Below, one piece after another: positions 30,204 to 41,094 of a stretch of 64,000 nt of DNA; positions within the stretch are counted from its first letter, which is position 1; every line of letters starts with the position of its first letter. The notes under the pieces are model-generated. The model was not told the DNA's origin, did no database searches, and saw nothing but the letters and a program-made list of their open reading frames with translations. The DNA comes from Hesseltinella vesiculosa (Eukaryota; Mucoromycota; Mucoromycetes; Mucorales; Cunninghamellaceae). A program made the translations under genes and the position numbers. Location of the stretch: NCBI GenBank assembly GCA_002104935.1, contig MCGT01000011.1:1-64000 (forward strand). Reading direction: 5' to 3'.

Positions 30204-30943
30204 TTTTTTTTTTTTTTTTTATTTTTTTGAGATTGAAAATCAGAATTTTTATTTGGCAGTGACGTAGCAGAGCAAGAGGTCGAAGCATAAGGTAGCAGAA
30301 GGACAGTTATGGGGATGAGTGGGGGAGAAGGCGGGCTTCGTCATGCAAGTACTGGGTGGTCTTGTTGACGGTGGCAACTGCATTGATGGCGGTGAAGGGG
30401 ACTTCATCAAAGATATGACGCCAGTGGGCTGACCTAAAGGGCAGCGACGACGGAGCCGAAGACAAGGAAGGACGGCAGAGATGGGGTGCCCGGACGTAGC
30501 GAAGGCCAATACCAGGAGGTGACGGAGGTGATGACTGACTCGATGCAGCCGAATGCGGTGACAAAGTGTTGCTGCCAAGCCAGTCGCCAAACACGGAGCT
30601 TGATCGGGCAGGAGAAGAGGAGGTGAGACTGGACTCGTCACAGTAGCGGCAAATTATACACTTCGCGGAGGGGATCAGTAAAGGCACAATGCGATGAAGG
30701 AGAGACCGGTTGGTGAGCTTGCCCAACAAAAATCGGAACAGCACACCGTGAGTGGAGTGTGGGAGGGGCGTGCGCCAGAAAGAAGCCCATTTTGCAGCTG
30801 TCCATTCCGCGCCGGGAGCATGGGCAGGGTGGGAATAATCAGGAGAGAGGAGAAAGCGCATCGGTCGGGAGTGGAGCGGCTGATGTACCAGAGCAGGAAA
30901 GAGTGGCAGGAGACAGGGCAGGGCGGGAGGGATAGGCGAGCCA
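30204..30943 (-). mobile_element. 5'-truncated LINE (non-LTR retrotransposon) 3' end with poly(A) and target-site duplication
   Basis: AGATCGGACAC occurs at 30193-30203 and again at 30944-30954, directly flanking the insert: an 11-bp target-site duplication. Read on the minus strand, the insert ends in a poly(A) tail (T run at 30204-30221 on the plus strand). Its frames carry the C-terminal signature of LINE polymerases: W..FWRTPLPHSTHGVLFRF, LLGKLTNRSLLHRI, then CIICRYCDESS, the start of a reverse-transcriptase-associated zinc knuckle. A base loss after DESSL breaks the frame, and further stops follow. Only the last 0.74 kb arrived, as is usual for target-primed reverse transcription. It is a dead fragment. 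Confidence 0.85.
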
Positions 30944-31070
30944 AGATCGGACACCCAAAAAAATTGCCTCACCTGTTTTGAAAAAGCGCCGTCACCTCAA
31001 CAAAGCAGGCTCCCCCACATTTTCCTTCTTGCGCCTTTTTTTTTTTTTTTTTTTTTTTGAAACACACAAC

Positions 31071-32936
31071 ATGAACAGCCAAAAAGTAGGCATTCTTGGA
31101 GGTAATGCAACTTTCACCGTTGTCAGCCATTCTCTTTTATAATAAGCACACACCAATGTCTTACCCATCATTTTTAATCCAGGCGGCCAACTGGGTCGTA
31201 TGATGGTTGAAGCCGCATCTCGCTTGAATCTGCAAGTGGTGATTCTTGATGCACCTGAAGATGCGCCTGCCAAACAGATCGAATCGACGCAAGCTCACAT
31301 TGGTGGTACTTTCAACGATGCCGACAAGATCCGTGAACTGGCTTCTCAAGTCGATGTCCTGACTGTTGAAATCGAGCATGTCAATGCCGATGTGCTCGCT
31401 GAATTGGAACAAAAGGGCCACAAAGTCCATCCTTCATCGCAAACGATCAAGACCATCCAAGACAAGTTTGTCCAAAAGGAGCACCTCGTCAGCCATGGTG
31501 TGCCTGTGGCTGATTTCATGGAAACCTTGACCCAGGACGCTGTTGCTGAAGCTGGTCGCAAGTTTGGTTACCCATTTATGCTCAAGTCCAAGACAATGGC
31601 CTATGATGGCAAGGGTAACTTTGTGGTCAAGACTGCATCGGATATTGAACCTGCCATGGCTGCCTTGAGCAAAACACCTCTGTATGCCGAGAAGTGGGCC
31701 CCCTTCACCAAGGAGCTTGCCGTCATGGTCGTGCGCCGTGCCAATGGCGAAGTGCGCTCGTACCCTGTTGTGGAAACCATTCACAAGAACAGCATTTGCC
31801 ATTTGGTGATCTGCCCTGCTCAAGTGGACGGCACTGTCCTAGCCCGTGCCCAGCAGGTGGCCGAGAACGCCATCAAGTCCTTCCCCGGTGCTGGTGTGTT
31901 TGGCGTGGAAATGTTTGTGCTAGCGGACGGCAGCATCTTGCTGAACGAAATCGCCCCCCGTCCCCACAACTCTGGTCACTACACTATCGAAGCTTGCGAG
32001 ACCTCCCAATACGAAAACCACATGCGTGCCATCTTGGACATGCCTCTCGGATCGACGGACATGAAAGTGCCAGCCTCCATCATGGTCAACATCCTCGGAT
32101 CCTCCGACAGCATGGAGGAATGCTACCGCCCATGCAAGGAAGCCTTGCTTGTCGACGGCGCCACCATCCACCTCTACGGCAAAAAAGGCTGCCGCGCTGG
32201 CCGCAAAATGGGTCACATCACTGTGGTCGGCGAATCCATGATGCAAGTGCAACAACGTCTCAAGCCTATCCTCAATGCCATCGAGCCTGGTGTCGACCGC
32301 CCCTTGTCTTTGCGCCCCATGGTCGGGATCATCATGGGCTCTGATTCCGATTTGCCTGTCATGAAGGTGGGTGCCCAAATCCTCCGTGACTTTGGTATTC
32401 CTTTTGAATTGTCCATCGTGTCTGCTCATCGCACGCCCCTCCGCATGGTGGAGTATGCAAAGTCGGCTGCAGAACGTGGTCTAAAGGCCATCATTGCTGG
32501 TGCTGGCGGTGCTGCTCATTTGCCCGGCATGGTGGCCGCGATGACCCCTCTCCCTGTTATTGGTGTTCCTGTCAAGGGTAGCTCATTGGATGGTGTTGAC
32601 TCTTTGCATAGCATCGTTCAGATGCCTGTAAGCTCATCTCCAGATAGAGTATCTGTCCCTGACTTTTGTTCTTTTCTTTTTTTTTTCCAGCGTGGCGTAC
32701 CTGTGGCCACCGTTGCCATCAACAACAGTACCAATGCTGCCTTGCTCGCTATCCGTATGCTGGGTGCGTTTATTCCTGGTGTCTTGAAACAAATGGACGA
32801 GTACATGGTCAAGATGGAAGGCGAAGTAATGCGCAAGGTTGACAAACTGGAACAAGTCGTAAGCTTCCCCTGGTCTAACATCGTGATCGAGTGACCTAAC
32901 ATTTATAATGTTTAATAGGGCTGGGACAACTACTAG
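31071..32936 (+). CDS. ADE2: Phosphoribosylaminoimidazole carboxylase, bifunctional ATP-grasp/PurE
   Basis: Four exons: 31071-31101, 31183-32627, 32691-32858, 32919-32936, giving 553 residues, the usual length for fungal Ade2. The protein makes CAIR from AIR and CO2 in de novo purine synthesis in the cytosol. The N-terminal half is PurK-like: a nucleotide-binding start ([14 protein letters not shown]) and an ATP-grasp fold ([39 protein letters not shown]). The C-terminal half is PurE-like: [47 protein letters not shown]. The start ATG is chosen because splicing the first intron restores GGGQLGRM. Intron 2 is 63 nt, in frame and stop-free; intron 3 precedes a six-codon last exon ending GWDNY. 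Its 3' untranslated region starts the duplicated block S. Confidence 0.96.
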
Positions 32937-32942
32937 ATGATA

Positions 32943-33290
32943 TGAATGTGTAAATAGCTTAATTTGATAAATAAAAAGTACCCAAGTGGAAAGAGTCTAC
33001 TGCGAATGGCTGTTCTAGTTCTTGTGACTTCAGCAAAGACTCAGCTGCGCCAAGCTTTCCGTAAAAAAAAAAAATAAATAACAGAAACGTTACATTGCAC
33101 CTTTGAGTGATTGTATCGGGGTAAATTTTTGTGCGGATATGCAAACGTATGAATGCTGATGATGTAGAAAAAATCAGATGGATTGGTGATGGTCACCCAG
33201 CCAATTTTGATCAGTTTCGTTTCGACTCTTCCGATTCCTCAGCTAAAAAAAATGAAAAAATCGGCCATTTTCCTCAGGATCTGTTCAAGA
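32943..33290 (+). repeat. Block S, copy 1 (from ADE2 3' region)
   Basis: Starts in the ADE2 3' untranslated region (AATGTGTAAAT...AGCTTAATTTGA) and continues through CGAATGGCTGTTCT, GAGTGATTGTATCGG, GGATATGCAAACGTATGAAT and AAATCGGCCATTTTCCTCAG. The same order is seen at 37968-38570 and, more diverged, at 46190-46445. It ends directly at the alpha-galactosidase relic. Confidence 0.85.
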
Positions 33291-33357
33291 TCAAGGACGT
33301 GTGGGCCGGCGTGAATCTGGGGTCTCACAATGGTACTTACCACCAACCTCCGAAGAA
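33291..33357 (+). pseudogene. Relic of an alpha-galactosidase gene (C-terminal codons only)
   Basis: The bases translate to IKDVWAGVNLGSHNGTYH, closely matching IKDVWAGMNLGSHKGPFT near the C-terminus of the intact alpha-galactosidase at 39105-40714 (DNA at 40610-40665). The match begins directly after block S (GGATCTGTTCAAGATCAAGG). The promoter, both catalytic regions and more than 90 percent of the gene are absent, so this is the scar of an internal deletion in one copy of a duplicated gene. Confidence 0.88.
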
Positions 33358-33363
33358 AAAATA

Positions 33364-33900
33364 AATTGGCACGAGTAAAAAAAAAAAAATGAACTCCTCG
33401 CTCCCTTGAGTCTTCCTTTCTTTTCTTCCCTCTTTTCTACCTTCCACATTTCACACAAACGTACAGCCCTCCAATTCTCAAGCAACCTGCTATTAAAAGT
33501 GTTCAAACCTGATATCCAGGCGGCCTCAATGCTGGATAAAACTGACGTAGGCCTGCCACTTGCTCCGAAAATTAAAAAATTAGCGTGACATCACCATTAG
33601 GGGACGTGCATTCATAATAATTAACAGCAGAGGTTATCTTTAATAGAATGAGGGGACATTATCGTTTGCGATTAAGTGCTAGCTAAAAAAAAAGAGCAGT
33701 CAGACCTTTTTCTCACTGTCGATATCTCGCGTTGGCCAGTCTCACATTACTTACTTATCTTGGACAGGAACGTCCTTTTATTCACGCCTTTCACCAGCAT
33801 TTACTGTATTCGTCTAAAAGCAGTCCTTAGCATAGTTTTGACTCGAAGCAGAGAATCCATTTCGGCGCAGGCGAGATATATTAATGAAATAAAAAAAGGT
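33364..33900. other. Intergenic, no supported gene
   Basis: AT-rich with poly(A) runs. Open frames are short and show no recognisable domain or splice pattern. It separates the alpha-galactosidase relic from the minisatellite, as 40715-41090 does in the other duplicate. Confidence 0.5.
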
Positions 33901-34660
33901 AAAAAAAAAAAGGGGGGTGAGGTATCCTACTTTTGTTCTTCATATTCATGTTCACTTACAGAGCGTAGCGAGCTGTAGTCGCACAAGAATGATGTTTGCA
34001 ATGCCAACACACTACCACAACGCACAGTCCGAGGTAAATAGCATACAGTCAGAGTTTTAACAATGACAACAGCCCGGGATTCGTTGGTGCGAGGCCCAGT
34101 CCTAGCTACACTTCATCATGCTCATTGAGAGGTCAATAGCCTACAGCCCGGGATTCGTTGGTGCGAGGCCCAGTCCTAGCTACACTTCCCTAACGCAAAG
34201 TCGATAGCATGATTTTTGGTTTGCAAACAAAGCATTCAGTTGTGACCCAGCAATTGGTTCAAGGCAAGAGCAACATGATAAACACTAAAAAAAAAGGGGG
34301 GTGAGGTATCCTACTTTTGTTCTTCATATTCATGTTCACTTACAGAGCGTAGCGAGCTGTAGTCACACAAGAATGATGTTTGCAATGCCAACACACTACC
34401 ACAACGCACAATCCGAGGTAAATAGCATACAGTCAGAGTTTTAACAATGACAACAGCCCGGGATTCGTTGGTGCGAGGCCCAGTCCTAGCTACACTTCAT
34501 CATGCTCATTGAGAGGTCAATAGCCTACAGCCCGGGATTCGTTGGTGCGAGGCCCAGTCCTAGCTACACTTCCCTAACGCAAAGTCGATAGCATGATTTT
34601 TGGCTTGCAAACAAAGCATTCAGTTGTCACCCAGTAAATGGTTCGACAAAGATGAAAAGA
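33901..34660 (+). repeat. Nested minisatellite, copy 1 (two units of about 386 bp)
   Basis: Two units begin with GGGGGGTGAGGTATCCTAC near 33910 and 34297. Each contains GAGCGTAGCGAGCTGTAGTC and two inner copies of about 72-87 bp with CCCGGGATTCG, then GAGGCCCAGTCCTAGCTACACTTC. It is homologous to the array at 41095-42640 but has four inner copies instead of ten. It lies just beyond the 3' end of gene X1, as the other array does for X2. Confidence 0.9.
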
Positions 34661-34919
34661 ATTTCATTGCCATTGTCGCAAAAAAAAAATTGGAACGTGT
34701 TTAAAATCCGCCCGTTTTTCACCCAATCATGACACTTCCAAACTGACATTTTAAAACAAACGCAAAAAAAAAGTAGGACAAGCTGAATATTCACTAACTT
34801 TTCGGCACAGTAAATTGAGCAATTTTTTCATGGAGCTGTGGAGGAGGGGGAGGGGTATGATAGAGATGGTAAACGGATGCAATGGTTATGAGTTTCAGAC
34901 AAATTATGTGCATCAAAAG

Positions 34920-37262
34920 TCAACCTAGAACTTCCCGGACCGTCTGTCCGCTAGCTTTGATAACACCAGCTTGATTTCCATCCAGTTTCATGGAGTGCTC
35001 ATTCATGTCATTCAGTGTAAGCTGCAACATAAAAAAAAATCATTTTGAGTTTTTTAAAATCCACATCCATCTTACATATAACGTAGCCAAGAGCTCAGCA
35101 AACTTCACAATCAAGATCTTGTGCTGCCATTTTGATGGTAGTTGGGCTGATCGAAGCTGCAGGTGTTTCCACTTGCTCCTATCCAGGAATTGTGTAACTG
35201 ACAGGGTGATCTGGCTGCAGATCACTTGAATACATAAGACCTTGACATTTTTGAAGAGATTCCAGGAACAATCTTTCCTTGCAGATGCTTCTTGAGAGAG
35301 CGCCATGGTCGAGCACTCGATCAGTTTGATCGAATCATCCAATGTATGAGGAACCGACTCCTCGAGGCCGCCGCTGTGCAACGGGGAGAGGCAAAAAAGT
35401 AAGAAAAGTATGTATGTAAAATCACAGCAAAACCTACCTTGAAGATTCAATTATCAGATGTTCCATTCCTGTTGTACCTGGGCTTTTCCCCAAAGCGTCA
35501 ATCTTTTTAATTGAAGCATTTTTCATATTGTAATTGTTGGAGGTCATTACAATCATTTTGTTGGCGTTAAGATCATGTTCGCACCTTGAGATCAAAAAAT
35601 GTCAGTTTATAAAAAAATGTTTGGCGGGTGTCCCAGGGATTACATACCAATTCATCGATGTCAGATTGGTGATCTTGGCTAATGATTTGATAGCAGGTAT
35701 GACAAGCTCAACAAAAGCCGTTCGCTCGTGGTTGTTTGGAAGATCCGGGGAGTGGGTAGTTAGATGGAAATCCGTCAGGGCATACTGAAGGACTTTCTTG
35801 AACTCATTTGCTTGAGGGTCTTCAGATGCCAATTTGAGTTGCCAAAGTTTTGGGACAAAATTATCATAATCCAGCGTCAATACTACCAACCAAGCAAAAA
35901 AAAAAAAAAAAAAAAAAAAATGAACACATCCACATCAATCGCCTTTACCCTCTTCACCACTACATTACCTTCGCACATAAAATCAAAAATACCAGGCATT
36001 TGGTGGAGCGACTTGTTATCTTTTTGGTCTGCGAGACACTGTCGGTATTCTTCAGTTAGTTCTTTCGCGCCAGGAATGTGATCGGGTGAGCTTCCTGATC
36101 CATTGGCAATGAGCACGCGACCTTCAAACTTTTGTAAATCCAGCTTTTGCATTTTTGGCCGGTGTGGGCTGTCTTGAAGAGATTTTGTCGACTGAATTTT
36201 GAATACCTTTCCGTTCTTGATGATAGTCATGGGTGACTTCTCAGAGTTCGAGGTAGAAAAAAATAAGCAAAGAGATCACATGCGCTTACTTCCTTCTCTC
36301 CAAAATGCAGTCCGTATTTCTTCGTTTTTTATTACCTTTTCAACAGCTTCATCAGTAACGGACACATCGGACTCCTGAAGGCTGCATTGATCATCGTTGT
36401 CAAATCCTGTTTGGGAGAAGTCCCGCTTGCCCTAAATTAAAATATTCAATAAAAATCGACTACCTCACTGCAGAACCACAGGCCCATCTTCTTACGTTGA
36501 TTTCGGATCCAGCGCTTGAGATTCGCCCTATTTTTTTTAAAAAAAATAATCAGGCAAAGGAGAGCAATATGGCCAAATACTGTAGTATTACCAATATCAT
36601 ATTGTCGTTCCACTGCTCCCACCATATTCTCATGATCAACATCGTTAATGTTATCCAATTCCAAGTCGCCAAAGTTTTTGTAGCAATTTTTGCCCTATAG
36701 CAAACGTAATTAATGCTAGATTTGTTATCAGCAATCATCGAAATCTCTTCTCACCTTGGAAGTGTTATAAAATGGTGAGCCTTCACAATAGGGATAATCT
36801 TCGGAAATGCGCGCTTCCTACAGAATTAATAAAGTTATTTATTTTGTGGCTTCAAGATGACCAACTTACATCATTCTTTCTGCCCGTGACAAGACCATTG
36901 TAAATTGATCCAAAATTTGTGAGATCACCTTCCACATTAACAGTACTTTTAACCAGGTTTGTAGGTGTTGGGCTGTTTGGTTCACTTGTCTTATTAATAC
37001 AATTTAAAGCCATCAACATCTATAGGGAAAAAAAAATGTTAGAAGTCAATAATGAAAGGTGAGTACGATCACTGACCTCAACCTTGGCGATGGCGGCACT
37101 AGCAAAAACAGTAACACTAGGTTGGCGTGTTTTCATACATTCCAAATCTTCAAGCATGAACTGCAACACACAAAATAACGGCGCATCAACGCAACTGTCG
37201 TATTCTTTAAGGGCACATATTATGCTCCATTTACTACAAGGTACATCCGGCCAATATTTCAT
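34920..37262 (-). CDS. Uncharacterised protein X1, paralogue of X2
   Basis: About ten exons on the minus strand, starting MKYWPDVPCSKWS at 37262 and ending QTVREVLG with a stop at 34920-34922; roughly 570 residues. Exon borders were read by splice signals and alignment to paralogue X2 (43053-45504). Landmarks in order: YDSCVDAPLFCVLQFMLEDL; EGSPFYNTSK and GKNCYKN; an acidic linker; IIKNGKVFKIQ; ERTAFVELVIPAIKSLAKIT; HTLDDSIKLIECSTMALSQE; KHLQLRSAQLP; KILIVKFAELLATLY. There is no signal peptide or membrane helix. It resembles a large group of uncharacterised Mucoromycota proteins I have seen with ERT.FVE..VP and HTLDD motifs; this is recollection, and no function is known to me. The reading frame is intact across exons, so it is probably expressed. 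Confidence 0.75.
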
Positions 37263-37789
37263 AATGTATGAAAAAAATAGATAAGGAAAGCGAAGCGGGA
37301 TTTTTTTTTCGACGGCCGTTTTGTGTTTCTATGTCCATCACTTCAACAGAAATTAAGAGAAGCCATTTAATTCCATCGGATCGGGACGAAAGGAGGTGGG
37401 GCTATCGTATATACCTGTGCCATGAACAAAAGCATACCATAGAAATTTGAGCTGTCGTTGATGGTTTGGTCATATTAGAGCTTGATACGTTGCAAAAAAA
37501 AAAAAAAGAGACCTTGCACCTGGCGTCAAAATGAGGTTAAGAATGAGTACAGTATTTTAAGTGATGATTGGCGTGCACGATAATTGTTTTGAATGGCAAA
37601 AGAGGACCATTTCACAAGAAAAATAAACTTGATTGCGCGCAAACTTGGTCTGATTTGCACGCAAAGGAATTCAGTGCACAAACCTGATGCCCAATGCACG
37701 CAAGTATTTTTTTGTTTTTGTATTTTTTTTTTTTTTGCCTTGACAGCTGCTGCAATTCCTCCTCTCTCCTATTTTCCATGGCCTGACTC

Positions 37790-38575
37790 CATTCACCTCA
37801 GAGCTCATCCTGAAAACCCCAGCAATACCTCCTGATAGCAAGCACTAAAAAAAAAACCACGAGAGAGCGACGCGCGGAACTGGGGTCTGTATACCAATGG
37901 CAGAGGCAGAAAAGACCAATAGAACTGGTGAATGAGAAAAGGAAGTGACGCAAATATGTCATGTCAATGTGTAAATACTATAGCTTAATTTGAAAATACA
38001 GGCAATATCATTTAAACTTATCGTTTTATGAAGTAATAACTTTTGATTTTCTGTGACTGTATTAAATCACCGCACGCCTAATATGGAAACCGTATGCCTT
38101 TTGAGCATTTTTGTGCCTCGAAAATGCCATAAAGAAACCAACACAAGCTTACAGTATAACTAATATTTTTTCGAAAATCCCAAATCCATTTTTATAAGTG
38201 TAAATGATATTGACTGTAAAAAAGCACCCAAGTGAAAAGAGCCTATCGCGAATGGCTGTTCTGGTTCTTGTTGTGTTCAACAAACACTCAGCAGCGCCAG
38301 CTTCCGCAAAAAAAAAAAATGATTTTTTTTTTCAAAATGAAAAAATAACAGCAACGTTACATAACACTTTTGAGTGATTGTATCGGTGTTAATTTTTGTG
38401 TGGATATGCAAACGTATGAATGCTGATGATGCAGAAAAAATCACATGGATTTGTGATGGTCACCCAGCCAATTTTGATCAGTTTCGTTTCGACACTTCCG
38501 ATTCCTCAGCTAAAAAAAATGAAAAAATCGGCCATTTTCCTCAGGGGGACCCTCCAGGATCTGTTCAAAATTTTA
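37790..38575 (+). repeat. Blocks P and S, copy 2, with ADE2 missing between them
   Basis: 37790-37945 matches block P upstream of ADE2 (30030-30175). Directly after it, from about 37968, comes the ADE2 3' untranslated region and block S (TCAATGTGTAAAT, AGCTTAATTTGA, CGAATGGCTGTTCTGG, GGATATGCAAACGTATGAAT, AAATCGGCCATTTTCCTCAG). The ADE2 coding sequence that separates these blocks in copy 1 (31071-32936) is gone, as is the LINE. About 230 unmatched bases lie inside the 5' part of block S. Confidence 0.8.
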
Positions 38576-38765
38576 CAGAGCAAAAAAAAAAAAAAAAAAA
38601 AAAAAAGAAAGACTCATAATCGTCGATACCGTGCTGACTCTCTTTAAAAACACAAATTCTGCATCACTTGCATTCTTACAGCCGTCGCAAGCTTCATCTA
38701 CGATTTGCTGTTGACCTTGACTGACGATGCTTGGCCAATCAGATGCCGCAGCCTGAGGGCAATCT

Positions 38766-38796
<31 letters not shown>

Positions 38797-39104
38797 CGCA
38801 TTTCTCTTTCTCAAACGCTGACTCAAACGCTGACTACTGCAATCTGAAATGGCAAAAGGAAAAAAAAATAAAGAGCCGGTGGGATGTCACATTTATCATG
38901 TGGCGTGGCGTGCAGTGTTTCTAGAAATGTGAGAACATTGAGACAGAAAAAGTCATTTGTGGAACGCTGCAACTGACAGGATGAAACCATGCAAGCTTGG
39001 CGGGCGGCTTTATTTTCTTTCCTTTTCTTCTTGTGATCCCCATTTTCTCCTTTTTCTCGATAATCCTTTATTTCGCGTGCATTCATTCATTTCTTTTACT
39101 CGTC

Positions 39105-40714
39105 ATGGACAAGTCTGAATCAAGGTAAGTCATTGGTTCCCTCCATTGCAATTCGCTATTTTTTTGGAGCCAAGTCGTTTGTGTACTTACTCCCTTTTTT
39201 CTTTTCATTGACACTGCCAAGAACACCAGAATGGGCACGTAAGCCTATACTGGGGTTTTCTACATGGTCAACTCAAATCTTGGACGACGTCAAAGGTTAT
39301 GGTGGCGGACATCTTCACCCTTGGTAACTTACCATTGCCACCCGGAAATCGTTTGCATGCAAGCTCACCTAGAAAAACACCTTTTTTTTCTGTCTTTTTT
39401 TTGTCTCACTTTGGCAAGGTTCAACGACGCGGTCATTCGTGATATCTCGTTGACAATGAAAACAAAAATGCCCCAGTATCAATACATCAACATGGATTCT
39501 GGATGGTAATAAAAGGACGTGTCACTGGCTAGTGACCTTGCTCGCTCACCTTCCCTTTTTTTCTTTCCTTTTGGTTGGGCAGGTGCGAAACCTATGACGA
39601 ATATGGGCGTTGGGTGTACCGCAAGGACCTATTTCCCGATGGCCTTGCGTCTTTGACAAGTGCTATGGCCGAAAATGGACACAAGCTGGGCCTGTACATT
39701 TTACCAGGGATTCGAAAGGATGCTGCTGACGACGACAAGGTGCTGATCAAAGGAACTAATCGGCGCCTCGGCGATCTTTGCCAAGAAAAAAAGGACGGCA
39801 ACGGATTTACCGGCACAACATATCAGGCCGACGACTACAATGACCCAATGGTGCTACAATACTACGAATCACAAGCGGAACTGTTCGCCGAGTGGGGCAT
39901 ATCCTTTGTAAAAATCGACGGATGTGGTCCAGGTGGCGGTGGCGAGTGGCAACCTGGCGGCTCTCCGGACACTCGGCGGGATCTAGAACTCATGCACAAG
40001 GCCTTTTCTAAACACAATATTTGGATGGAGCTGTCCTGGTACCTCGACGTCGCTTATGCCAAAGATTGGGCAGCAACGGGCAATGGTGTGCGTATTTTTA
40101 TCGACATTGAATCCTACTCCAAGAAGACCATGACGAGTGCCCATCGCGTGTTCAAGCGGATCTCCTATGCTGCTGAATGGGCAAACTGTGGATATCTAGG
40201 TGCTGAGCATGGCCTGTACATTGATATGGATGTGGTGACGGTGGGAATGACGGTGGATGGCGAATGCATTGACGGACTGGCTAACGACGACGTGCGACTC
40301 TCCTACATCACCTTTTGGGCTCTGACCAGCTCCGTGTTCTGTCTTGGAGCCGATCCCCGCAAAATACCTGACACATACCTACATTGGTACAACCATCCGG
40401 ACATGCTGGTCGTACATCAATGTGGTATCATGGCCCATCCAGTGGGTAGTGGAGACGCCTGGAAAAATCGACGTCAAGTTTGGTGGAAGAAGCTCCCCGA
40501 TGGTCGCGTCGCCGTTGGCCTGTTCAACACGAGCGTGTTCCCCAAGTTCCTCGGCCGCCATTACGATGTCACTTTTGATCTCAAAGACGTGGGACTCCAC
40601 AAAGCAAAGATCAAGGATGTGTGGGCCGGCATGAATCTTGGGTCTCACAAAGGACCTTTTACGACAAACCTCCGCCCTGGCCAATGCCAGCTGCTAATCC
40701 TCTCCCCAGAATAA
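39105..40714 (+). CDS. Glycoside hydrolase family 27 enzyme, alpha-galactosidase-like, without signal peptide
   Basis: Four exons: a 20-nt first exon (MDKSES), then exons starting near 39222, 39420 and 39583. Residues close to the start give KPILGFSTWS, matching the GH27 (beta/alpha)8 barrel start, then QYINMDSGW, FVKIDGCG (nucleophile Asp) and VRIFIDIESY, which aligns with the FADIDDSW segment of human GLA that holds the acid/base Asp. LYIDMDVVTVG matches the GWNDPDM segment. The C-terminal beta domain ends VWAGMNLGSHKGPF...CQLLILSPE. The family cleaves terminal alpha-galactose (or alpha-GalNAc) residues. No secretion signal is seen, unlike most fungal members, so an intracellular location is inferred. 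The substrate cannot be told from sequence alone. Confidence 0.88.
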
Positions 40715-41094
40715 TAAATGTGAAATTAAAAAAAAAAAGTGGCTCTGCCTATCATTCTTTCCTCCATATATATGAAAACATACATACCGCAATCCAGAGC
40801 CTCCCTTGTCACAACCTGCGTGCTGTGAACAGATTTACAGTATAAAATCTGACATCGGCATTTACTCTTCTTCCCGCTGCTGCAAGGCCACCTGTTCAAT
40901 TTTGGTTCTGTAGACTAAATACTTGAAAATTGATATTATATCACAATAATCAAATGCAGAGGTCATTATTTTTAGAGTCAATACAACGATAGTTTTTCAT
41001 CTCTATCACTTGCTGTGAAATCCGGCTAAAAAGAGACAAGAGACGAGTCACTTAGTTTTCTCTAGACGACGAGGTCGTTTCTTCACACTGTTAA
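40715..41094. other. Intergenic between alpha-galactosidase and minisatellite
   Basis: No gene or clear motif was seen apart from AT-rich sequence and the poly(A)-like run just after the alpha-galactosidase stop codon. Confidence 0.5.

Noticed and set aside
30249..30972. A 221-codon and a 130-codon minus-strand frame as ordinary host genes
   Set aside because: They lie within the target-site-duplicated LINE fragment and represent different frames of one decayed polymerase end.
31434..32429. Long antisense frames opposite ADE2
   Set aside because: They are shadows of the strongly biased ADE2 codons; the sense frame carries all conserved motifs.
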